Source: Capsicum annuum
Taxonomy: Eukaryota > Streptophyta > Magnoliopsida > Solanales > Solanaceae
Direction of reading: 5' to 3'
NCBI RefSeq assembly: GCF_002878395.1
Contig: NC_061121.1
Location: forward strand, 10,039,231-10,103,230
Length of the DNA: 64,000 bases
Within the stretch, counting starts at the first letter, position 1. Each line of letters opens with the position of its first letter. Position numbers and translations under genes: made by a program. Below, one piece after another: positions 1 to 8,577 of the stretch. The notes below the pieces were generated by a model, which worked only from the letters and a program-made list of their open reading frames with translations, made no database searches and was not told the origin of the DNA.

Positions 1-2129
1 CTCCTAGAGATAGTGCTCTTAGATTTCCAAGAAACAATAGATTCTCCTAACTTCACAAAATATTCGGTAACAGAGCTTCTTGAGAATGGACATGATGCCC
101 AATCTACATCACAGTATGCTAGGACTTAAACATTTGATTGATTGGATATTAACACTTCTTGTCCTGGTTTCTTCTTGATGTGCTTGACTAGTCTAATAGA
201 TGGATCCATGTGAGACTTTTTTGGTTGCTGTAAGACTTGACTGAGAGTTTGGACACTATAACCAATGTATGGCTTGGTCATTGTGAGATGCAACAATTTC
301 CCCATAGTCTCTGATAAGCATGCATATTTGATGGTGGATCATTGACTTCATGCTCATTCTTATAGACATGATCATCATATTCTTCAGTTGTCAGCTTGAT
401 GTTTTTATCAATAGGTGTAGCAGTTGGTTTAGCAGCTCCAAGTCCCAACTCATACATAAGTTCTAATGTATATTTTCTTTGATGCGTCAAAATACCGTCC
501 TTTGATCATGCAAATTCAATTCCCCAAAAAAATTTGAGTTCATCCAAGTCTTTCATCTTGAAAGCTTGTTGAAGTTTTCCTTTAGTATCTTCAATCTATC
601 TTGGTGTCTCCTGTGATTAACATATCATCTACATAGACTAAGACAATAGTAATACCATCTATATAGACTAAGACAATAGTAATACCCTCACTGATCTACT
701 TTATGTATAAACAATGATCTAGTTGTTTTTGTTTGAATCCTATTTTGATCAAGGGTTCAGATGACTTAGTACTCCACTGCCTAGGAGACTTTTTAAGACC
801 ATATAGGGATTTCAAGAGTCTACACACAATTTTTTTTCCCCTGGATCTTGAATCCCCATGGAAGGTCTATGTAAATCTCCTAATTAGATCAATTTGTAGA
901 AATGCATTATAAACATCCATTGGATGTATTAACCAATGCCTTTGAGCTGCAATAGTAATGATTTTTCTCACTGTTTTCATCATCATAACAGGTAAGAATG
1001 TCTCTTGAAAGTCAACACCCTCAAGTTAACTATAACATTTAGCAACCAATCTAGCTTTGCACATTTATACCTCACCAGTAGCTTTTTACTTCTCTTTAAA
1101 GATCCATTTGCAACCTATAGGTTTATTACCTTCAGGTAGACTAGTGATCACCCAAGTTTGATTCCCTTCAAGTGCATCAATATCATTTTCCATTGCTTCT
1201 ATCCATTATGGATCTTTCACAGCTTTATTGTAAGTGTCAGGTTCAGCAGTAGAAGATGAATTTGCTATGTATGTCTAGTACTTATGAGAAAATGTATCAT
1301 AGGTCAAGTATTTTCCCAAAGCATAAGGTTGTTCTTGAAGAATATTGATAGACATAAAGTCCTTGAGCCATAAAGGAGCCTTTCTAGTTCTGGTGGTCCT
1401 TTTAAGAGCTATTTGTATCTGATCCTCAACTTGAGGTATGTTTAGTGTTTGATCCTAATCAATTTGCACTTGTGTAGTATATTCTTATACCCTAAGATTA
1501 TTAGATTCCTCTGGTGGTCTTTGAACAGTTGATATATCATATGAGAACATCGTGTACGGTATATCCATATCTGACCAATTAAGTAAGGTCTCATTGAGTT
1601 TGGCAGCTAGGAGATGTTGAGTTTCAAGATCTCTTTCTTTGAAAGGTAGCACATCTTCTCTGACGCTGACATCTCTGTTGACAAAAAACACTTTGTTATC
1701 TTGATCATAAAATAAATAGTCTTTATGAGTTTTAAATAGTCCATTAAAATACATTCTCTTGTTTTGGATTGTAGTTGATCTGATTGTTGCACTATCTTAG
1801 CATAGCATAAGCAACCTAGAGTTCTTATATGAATAATAGTAGGATTCTTTCCATATTATTTCTCATATGGAGATATGTGATCTAGTATAGTTGAAGGCAG
1901 CCTGTTGATGATACACAACTGCTTTAACACACAAATCCCAGAATTTAATAGGTATTACACCTTGAAATCTTAGGGCCTAGTGATTTCCAAAATGTACTTG
2001 TGTTTTCTCTAAACAACTCCCTTCTGCTGAGGGTTGTAGGCACATGAGGTTTGATGAATGAAGCCTAAATTTGTGAACAAAGTATGACATACTGAGTTCA
2101 CAAACTCAGTTCCATTATCAGACTAATAC
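1..2129 (-). pseudogene. Copia pol fragment (integrase to RNase H), decayed
   Basis: Read on the minus strand this gives Copia pol in the order integrase, linker, reverse transcriptase, RNase H. Visible landmarks: the integrase stretch SDNGTEFVNS followed by a degraded TPQQNG-like motif (about 2120-2000), RTLGCLC (about 1830), the linker NKVFFVNRDVSVREDV (about 1690-1650), RT with DFQETFLPV (about 1010) and YVDD (621-640), the C-terminal QRKYTLELMYELGLGAAKP block (about 480-420), and the start of RNase H, AYCDVDWA (about 100). Frames change many times and stops are frequent, so no polyprotein can be made. The element continues past the left edge, so its 3' LTR is not visible. A 30-bp unit including the RT catalytic motif is duplicated in frame. 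The copy is dead; the Copia assignment is secure from domain order and motifs. Confidence 0.88.
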
Positions 2130-2664
2130 CCTGTAGAAGTTGGATTAGAACCAAGAATTCCAGCAGTTGCACCCACAACTTTTTGACTTTCATCACTTAT
2201 TGCCATAAGATATGCTTGGTTAATGGTTTGCAGAGGATTCATAAGCAATATTTGGCTTCATTCCTGGAAATATGATTTATTTAACCCCATCAAGAATTGA
2301 AACAACATTAATTTATAAAGATTAGCAACATAATCTTTTGAAGTTTCACAGTCCCCATAAATCTTTCAATCTTGAGTAATAGAGGGATACAAAGGTTGCT
2401 CCGTGAGATAGAGTAGCAATTTCCTTATGGAGATTGAAGGTTCTTGACCCATCAATCTTGTTAAATCTCTCACAGAGATCACTCCAAACTGCCTGTGCAC
2501 TAGTTGCATACATAATTCCTCCAAGCAAGCTCTCAGCCAATGTACTCATGATCGAAGAAAGAACAATACCATTCACTCTTTCCCAATAGTTATCCACTTT
2601 AGAGGAAAATTTATCTTGAGAACATGAACCATCTACCATTCTTAACTTGTTCCTTCCTAAAAAG
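2130..2664 (-). pseudogene. Copia gag fragment, 5'-truncated, fused to integrase by deletion
   Basis: The minus-strand reading FLGRNKLRMVDGSC, then WERVNGIVLSSIMSTLAESL, DLCERFNKIDGSRTFNLHKEI and LYYSRLKDLWG is the conserved core of plant Copia gag (UBN2-type). It continues to about 2130 through a stretch including ISDESQKVVGATAG, then passes directly into integrase (SDNGTEF). The zinc knuckle, protease and GAG-pre-integrase region that should lie between are missing, so an internal deletion joined gag to mid-integrase near 2125-2145. The gag amino end is cut off exactly where the plus-strand LTR starts at 2665, so that element probably inserted here, but the missing gag N-terminus was not found beyond 6087. 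Confidence 0.82.
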
Positions 2665-3378
2665 TGTTGGGTTCAATGTATATGAAAAGTATGAATAGAA
2701 AATGGAGGGAACCAAGTAAAAGGAAAAAATAGAGAAGAAAAACACTAAAATGGAAAGTATACTCTAAAATGGTAAGTCTACTAATTCTCCCACATTGGTG
2801 GGAGAATGTGAATTTCAAGTGTTTATATTAAGAAACTCTTATTCCACTTGGTAAGTGAGGCAAGAAATAAGAGATGCCTCACATCGTCGTCGCTAGCTCG
2901 GCTTCGGGTCTAGATTTGGAAAATGATCGATAAGATCTATCTTTTTGGACAAAGTATATTTGACAGAAATTTAATCCGAAAATACCAAAGGAAAAACACA
3001 GCTTTTCTGTGTGTTTTTTATCCTCCATTTATATGCCTGAATGCAGTGGCTGACACTAGTTCGAAATGCTATGCAGAAACGAAGTGATGCTTCGGAAGGG
3101 ATACAACCCTTCAACGAAATGACACACTGTTTTGTGAAATAGTATGCCTGTTTGGAAAAGACACATTCTTTGGACGAACAGACATGAATTTCTAGAAAGG
3201 TCACACCTTTTAAGTGAACCATTGCCACCTTTTCGAAGAGGCACCTGATAGGCAATGTAAACCTGCCTTTATCCACAGGTTTAGACATGAATTTTCTAAA
3301 ATAAAAAACTCTCTTGTTGTCTTAAAAAATATTCTGTGTGATCAATAAAATAGTTGAGTGAGTTCATTGAATCCAACA
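2665..3378 (+). repeat. LTR of Copia element (5' LTR, family T)
   Basis: A 714-bp unit opening TGTTGGGTTCAAT and closing ATTGAATCCAACA; these ends are nearly perfect inverted copies, as expected for LTR termini. It contains a TATA-like stretch (TTTATATTAAG, about 2820). It is followed directly by ATTTGAGGTACCA, a degraded match to the usual initiator-Met primer site TGGTATCAGAGC, then by a leader and gag on the plus strand. No second copy of this LTR occurs in the window, consistent with the chimeric 3' half of the element. Confidence 0.72.
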
Positions 3379-3942
3379 ATTTGAGGTACCATTATTGTTT
3401 AGATTGAAGACCATTTTATCCTGGGAGGAAGATTCCATAATCTCGAGTACAGTGAGGGGAATTATTCCTTAAGGACACTCCATGAAGTCGGGGGACTTGG
3501 CCTTAAAATTCTATTTCATATCTTTTCTGAACATTAACACACTTCTTAGATAGATTATTCATAATCTAGTGTTGAAGCTGTTAAGGAACTTCATAAGTGT
3601 TCTTGTCTTAGACTTGAACTAGTGTTGAAGTTCGTGTTGATTATATATAGATTTTTGTACCCGAATAAATACTAAATAACAATCTTAAGGAATAAACTTA
3701 TTGTTTAAGAATATGTATTGCTTGTTTCTGGAGATTAAAGCTTTTAGCTTTCTACTCCATTTGAACTTAACTAGTGTTTGAAGAAATAAAATCTTCATCA
3801 CAAGTTAAAGATCATTCGGTTGACGATTGGATGTCATAAAAAATTCATCGTTAAACTAGAAACAAGAAGAAGAGTTTAAAGTTTAAATTTATTAGTAGTA
3901 TTCTGAAAAATACTAAATTTACTGTCTTGTGGTGACAAGAAG
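3379..3942 (+). other. untranslated leader of Copia element
   Basis: This stretch lies between the LTR/primer-site remnant and the gag ATG at 3943. It has no coding potential and has the composition of a retrotransposon leader. Nothing else is recognised in it. Confidence 0.5.
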
Positions 3943-5088
3943 AATGACGAATGATAGTCAAATGCATTATGCTACGACTATGGGGGCAACTACTATTGCC
4001 ACAACAAGTCGAGCAAATGCTCCGCAACCTATGGGACCTGCGGAGAAGCCTAGAAAGTTTGTGGGCATTGACTTCAAGGGATGGTAGCAAAAGATGTTCT
4101 TTTACCTCACCACTATATATCTTCAAAGGTTTTCTAGTGAGGATGCTCCTGAGGTGCTCGAGGGAACCTCGAACAAAGAACGTTTCATAATAGTAGAGGC
4201 TTGGAAATACTCATTACTATAATTATATCTTGAGTAGTCTCCAAGACGACCTCTACAATATTTACAGTAAAACTAAGACATCGAAGGAATTGTTGACAGA
4301 ACTAGAATGAAAATACAAGATAGAGGATTCGAGAATTAAGAAATTCTTTGTTGCAAGGTTCTTGGACTTTAAAATGATAGATAGCAAGTCAATTGTCTCT
4401 CAAGTGCAGGAATTACAAGTAATCATCCATGATCTCCTAGCGGAAGGTATATCTTTGAAAAATACCTTTGTTAAACAAATTGAAAATGTTCTTAGTACTT
4501 GCATAAATTGTTTTGTAGGTTTGATTGTGAATGATGCATTTCAAGTAGCAACGATAATTGAGAAGCTACCACCTATGTGGAAAGACTTTAAAAAATACTT
4601 GAAGAACAAATGCAAGAAGATGACTGTCGAACAACTTATTGTCTGACTACGCATTGAAGAGGATAATAAGGCTGCCGAGAGAAGGTCAAAAGGAAATTCT
4701 ACAATTAATGGAGCACATATTGTCGAAGATGAGCAAAAAAATTCTAGAAGCAATCAACCCAAGAAGAAATTCAAGGGAAAGTGCTTCAACTGTGGCAAAA
4801 TTGACCACAAGTCCACGGATTGTCGTGCCCCTAAGAAAGGCAAGAAAAAAGACCAAGCAAATATAATTGAGTCTAACAAAGAATGTGATGTTTTGTGTGT
4901 TATGCTTTCAGAATGCAACTTGGTGGGGAATCCTTTTGAATGGTGGATGGATTCTGGTGCTACCCGCCATGTTTATGCCAACAAAGAGTTGTTTTCGACG
5001 TTCACTCCAGCTCAAGTAGAAGAAACGATCTGCATGGTTAACTCCGCTACTGCAAAAGTAGAAGGAACTGGAAAGGTGTGCTTGAGTC
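3943..5088 (+). pseudogene. Copia gag-protease (Tork-like) with stops and an in-frame intron
   Basis: Translation from ATG 3943 gives a Tork-type gag: AEKPRKFVGIDFKGW, an in-frame TAG where CAG is expected (about 4084), KMFFYLTTIYLQRF, RFLDFKMIDSKSIVSQVQEL, VNDAFQVATIIEKLPPMW, then a zinc knuckle CFNCGKIDHKSTDC (CX2CX4HX4C, about 4785-4830) and a protease motif WWMDSGATRHV (DSG, about 4944). Two more stops interrupt it (TGA in ELE*KYK about 4308; TGA after QLIV about 4644). Between LLAEG and LIVNDAF lies a 72-bp GT...AG segment (4447-4518), whose removal restores the continuous gag reading. After KVEGTGKVCL (about 5085) the reading jumps to an unrelated pol end. The copy is non-functional; the family call is firm. 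Confidence 0.85.
4447..4518 (+). other. putative 72-bp in-frame intron within gag
   Basis: The segment begins GTATATC after GCGGAAG and ends TTGTTTTGTAG before GTTTGATTG. Removing it joins GAA-G to GT-TTG and gives the expected AEGLIVNDAF; retaining it adds 24 codons with no stop. The T-rich 3' end fits a plant 3' splice site. Confidence 0.6.
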
Positions 5089-5733
5089 TCATGGGGAAAC
5101 TTATGTATGCTACCATTACCAACCTCATATTAGCTTTGCTATTCAAACTCTTAGTCAGTTTATGCAACATCCCAAGAGATCTCATTGGTAGGCTGCTAGT
5201 AGAGTAGTGAGGTATCTAAAAGGGACAGTTGGGCAAGGAGTTTGGTTGAAAGCTCAACCTTCTAATTCCCTCCACAGACTGGGGTGCATGCCCTAATGCT
5301 AGAAGATCAGTCACAGGCTATGTGGTTCACTTTGGTGACTCTTTGATCTCTTGGAAATCCAAGAAACAACATTTTGTATCCCGAAGTTCTGTTGAAGCTG
5401 AGTACAGGAGAATGACCACAACTGTTGCTGAATTAACTTGGTTAGTTTATTTCAGGAGCTCAATGTTCCCTTTACGATGCCTATCCCTGTGTTTAGTGAC
5501 AACAACTTTTCTATTCAACTGATAAAAAATCCCGTGTTTCATGAAAGAACCAAACACATTGAGATTGATTGCCACTTTTTCAAGGACAAGAATAAAAGTG
5601 TCTAATTCAGGCTATTCATGTTACTACTCATGATCAAGTTGTTGATCTTCTTACCAAGGGGTTAAGTCATGCTCAACAAATGCATTTAATAGGCAAGCTT
5701 GGTGTGTTGAACATTCTACACCTTGCATCTTGA
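5089..5733 (+). pseudogene. Copia RT end plus RNase H from a second family
   Basis: The plus strand reads LMGKLMYATITN (RT C-terminal GKLxYxTxTRPD block), SHW..ASRVVRYLKGTVGQG, DWGACPNARRSVTGYVVHFG, SLISWKSKKQHFVSRSSVEA (RNase H), EYRRMTTTVAELTWL, FHERTKHIEIDCHFFKDK and a terminal LLTKGLSHAQQMHL. This is the extreme carboxyl end of a Copia polyprotein. Protease C-terminus, integrase and most of RT are absent between 5085 and 5090. Several frame changes and a stop are present. The purine-rich TTGAGGGGGAG (5730-5740) ahead of the LTR is the polypurine tract. Confidence 0.85.
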
Positions 5734-5740
5734 GGGGGAG

Positions 5741-6087
5741 TGTTCCAATATGTAAATACTCACTGATGTTCCAACATGTAAATACACATTGGATGCCTAG
5801 TTAGTTAGGGATGTTAAATGCAGTTAGTTTGTTATCAGTTTGTTAGAGGTTGTTAGAGATGATTGGCTGTCAATGAGCTGGCAGGAGCTAAGATGTTTTC
5901 ACAAGCTCACTTGCTCTTACTTCATCTATAAATAAATGTAACTACACAATGTACAGTTAGTTTTTTCAGAAGCAATAAAACAGTTCCCTTCTTCCCCAAC
6001 TCAGTTGTTTCTCTGCATCCATCAATGGATGTAGGAGCTATGGTTTAGATTTTCACAAAGTTTAAAAAGAATATTTCTTTTCCAACA
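5741..6087 (+). repeat. 3' LTR of the second Copia family (347 bp)
   Basis: It starts TGTTCCAATATG immediately after a GGGGGAG polypurine tract and ends TTTTCCAACA. It contains an internal near-repeat (TGTTCCAATATGTAAATAC / TGTTCCAACATGTAAATAC), a TATA-like CTATAAATAAATG (about 5930) and an AATAAA (about 5975). It is unrelated to the LTR at 2665-3378, which supports a chimeric element. Confidence 0.72.
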
Positions 6088-6349
6088 AGTAAGTTACTTT
6101 TCTTCTTCAACTCGCATGTAACGATAAAATTGAAGAAACCATCTATATTCACTTGCATTCTCCAAATAGATGTTTAGACATCTCTCAATCTTATAGAAAT
6201 AAGACAAAAGACTGTGTTGTACTACTGCATCAACAACGGTTCTATCTATTTGCTTCAACATCAAAGACATCATTTTTTGGTAAATTATTACCCAAAATTC
6301 ACAGTTTGATTGAAGAGCCACGATTGAGGAGCAAACAGACAAATGCTTA

Positions 6350-6640
6350 TCCAAGTGCATAGACAACTTCAGCTTTAGGTGATGCATGCTGAAATTGCGT
6401 TAGCTCCACCAGTATTTTGATTGTTGTAGATTATTTGTGCAATCTCGAGGGCTTGATTAGTATTCTCGTCAGTACGGGATATTTGGCTAGTAAAATCTTG
6501 ATAAGTTGCGTCACAGGTTTTGGGCCTGTAGAATTTGCTACGTTTAACTTTTCTGACGTGATTAAATGTGACATCGATAAATTCTTGCACTTTAAGATTA
6601 TCATGGTAATCTTCCACCTCGGGAATATTAACGAAGACCT
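6350..6640 (-). pseudogene. FBD-domain fragment of an F-box gene, frameshifted
   Basis: On the minus strand VEDYHDNLKVQEFIDVTFNHVRKVK resembles the FBD core, and in another frame ILVELTQFQHASPKAEVVYA matches exon 4 of the F-box pseudogene at 56959-57309 (QILTELTRFQRASPNAEVVY). The middle reads differently from that gene, so the copy is frameshifted and rearranged. F-box, LRRs and introns are not seen nearby. Probably a captured or duplicated gene fragment. Confidence 0.6.
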
Positions 6641-6972
6641 ATCTAGTCTGTAGACTAGGACGAGTATAAAAAGACAGGATTTTAAGTTTATGAATACTAA
6701 ATGACAAGCCTTTTTTGCTTAGTGGATTCAAGATACATTATTTATACATGTTAACTAAATTTCTTAATATAACAAGCTTTAAGCGGAATCTATTGAATTT
6801 TTTTGAACCCGTAACTTCAAATATTGTAACTTCACCCCTGGTCTTGAAGCTTGAGATACGGATATGACCAAGGAGAAAATTAGCATACAGCTACCCACAA
6901 CATTAGGCAAAATACCATGTTATACCTACTGCATCAATAATCGTATTTCTATTCGCTTCAACATCAAAAACA
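6641..6972. other. no gene seen; contains a short duplicated piece
   Basis: AT-rich sequence without a recognisable gene. The piece at about 6910-6985 (ACTGCATCAATAATCG, then TTCGCTTCAACATCAAAAAC) repeats a segment at about 6222-6275 with several substitutions, so a small duplication is present. No function is assigned. Confidence 0.4.
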
Positions 6973-6974
6973 TT

Positions 6975-7200
6975 GTTTTACGGTAGGGTGAACTGGACAT
7001 TAAACTTGACACGGCAAAAGCTTACGAGATGCAACAGGAATTTCTTAATTGCTGTTATGAGAAGGTTTGGGTTTGCAGAAAAATGGATAGAATTCTTATT
7101 AGGAGATCTATCTCAAAGTTTGGTACTCAGTGTTGATAAATGGTGTCCGGAGACTTTTTTTTTCATTTTCTACCATAGGAGTTAAACAAGGGGCTGTGGT
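6975..7200 (+). pseudogene. LINE reverse transcriptase fragment
   Basis: The plus strand reads RVNWTLNL, then NRNFLIAVMRRFGFAEKWIE and, after mutations, GVKQGA. This is the palm region of a plant L1-type reverse transcriptase (…YDRVNW…LI..MRRFGF…W…, followed by the RQGDPLSP motif). It is short and frameshifted. Neither a 3' tail nor an endonuclease domain is attached. Confidence 0.7.
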
Positions 7201-7571
7201 ACTATTATCAAGACTGTGCAACCAGCTATCATTTATTAATCATTATAAAGGATCCGTCTCCCAGTGAGGGCCTTGATATTGGTAATGGTGTTGAGTTGGG
7301 TAATCCGTTCTTGCTACGATGTGATCCATGATTCAGTTGAGTTAGAGTTGGTGAAAATAGGTGAAATCAGAAAATTCTCATTTCGGCATTGTGACTCCAA
7401 GGAGAATCGACGTTGCGTCAAGCAAGAAGTTTTCTTATGGATTTTCAACTACCGATTTGTTATATGATTAATGAATTTTTACTATCAATACAAAGTTTGA
7501 ACAAAAGTTACTAGGATCAGAAGGACCCCTACCCAAAATCATGGATCCACTCTTATTTATAGCTCAAAAAA
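7201..7571. other. no recognisable gene
   Basis: Sequence between the LINE fragment and the tandem repeats. A 67-codon open frame (7264-7467) has no family I recognise and is probably chance. Possibly degraded LINE sequence. Confidence 0.3.
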
Positions 7572-7870
7572 AGGAAAGAAAGAACAACAACAATAGTAAG
7601 TTATGTAGGTACTAGCAAGTTAAAATGCATTCACATATATTTAAACTTGCCGCATAAAATGTTATGTAGGTATCAGTAAGTTAAAATACATTAACAAATA
7701 TTTAAACTTGCCGCATGAAATATTAAATTTCAACTTAAAAAAAAAAAAGAAAGAAAGAAGAAGAACAACAAACGGTAAGTTATGTAGGTACTAGCAACTT
7801 AATGCATTCACAGATATTTAAACTTGCCACGTAAAATGTTATGTAGGTATTAGTAAGCTGAGAAAATTAA
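7572..7870. repeat. diverged ~70-bp tandem repeat
   Basis: The unit TTATGTAGGTACTAGCAAG… ATTTAAACTTGCCGCAT recurs at about 7599, 7661, 7779 and 7839, separated by an A-rich/GAA-rich spacer. The ACATTAACAAATATTTAAA part occurs again at about 34062, so the repeat is dispersed. Confidence 0.7.
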
Positions 7871-8577
7871 AGGAAAGGTGTATTTTAAGTATTGAATGAA
7901 GGATTGGTGACATTAACCAACTTAAAGGGTCAAACATAATTAGGAAATTTTATTAAGTTAATTGTGGACTTGATTAATATTTTCATAACTTTCTAATCTT
8001 TTCAAAAATACAAATCAACCCACACCCCTCTCCTCTCCAAATCATCGACCGTCTCTCTCCTCTCTCTCTTAACAGCTTCTCCCAACCAAAAGCTTTGCAT
8101 ATTTCTCCTTTCAATCCCCGGCGACTTCAACCTCAGGCGGTAAATAATTGGGCTGTAAGTTCGCCTTGCTACAACTTTGAGTTCTTCATTGTCCCTTTTG
8201 TTCTTTCACAGGTAAAAATTTATGGCCTTTTGAGTTTTGAAGAAAAAGAGGAACTTTAGCCGACTTCTCTTGTAGTATTGGTTATCAATTTCAATATTTG
8301 TTGTTTTAATTTCAAATGCGGTCTGAATAAAAACATAATTTCTGGTATTTCTTCTCTTCTCTTTTTGGAATGAAATATGATTTTTTGTTGTTTGTTGCAT
8401 TTTTTGAAGTTTGATTTTCGTTGTTTGTATTTGTGCAAAGAAAACAACGATGGTGTTTTTGGTGTTGCGCCCATTATTGTTGGGTTGATTTGTTCTTGTT
8501 ATTGTTCTTGGTAAAAATGGTGATATTGTTGTTGTTCTATTGAACAAAATTATGCTACTGTTTTTTCTGCAACATAT
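7862..8577 (+). repeat. duplicated leader-like segment, copy 1
   Basis: This segment is repeated with moderate divergence at 19800-20600: both carry AAAGGAAAGGTGT..TTTAAGTATTGAATG, GGATTGGTGACATT, AACTTTCTAAT, a CT-rich stretch (about 8030-8075), TTCTTTAACAGGTAAAAATT-like splice-looking sequence and a T-rich tail. In copy 2 it lies upstream of the DUF1985/Ulp1-like pseudogene, so it is likely that family's promoter and 5' UTR. Copy 1 is cut off by the retrotransposon at 8578 and resumes as minisatellite at 18199. Confidence 0.65.
8573..8577. repeat. target-site duplication CATAT (left)
   Basis: CATAT here and again at 18199-18203 bracket the element 8578-18198. Joining the flanks gives GCAACATATTAACC, which matches sequence in the paralogous region at about 20620. 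Confidence 0.9.
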
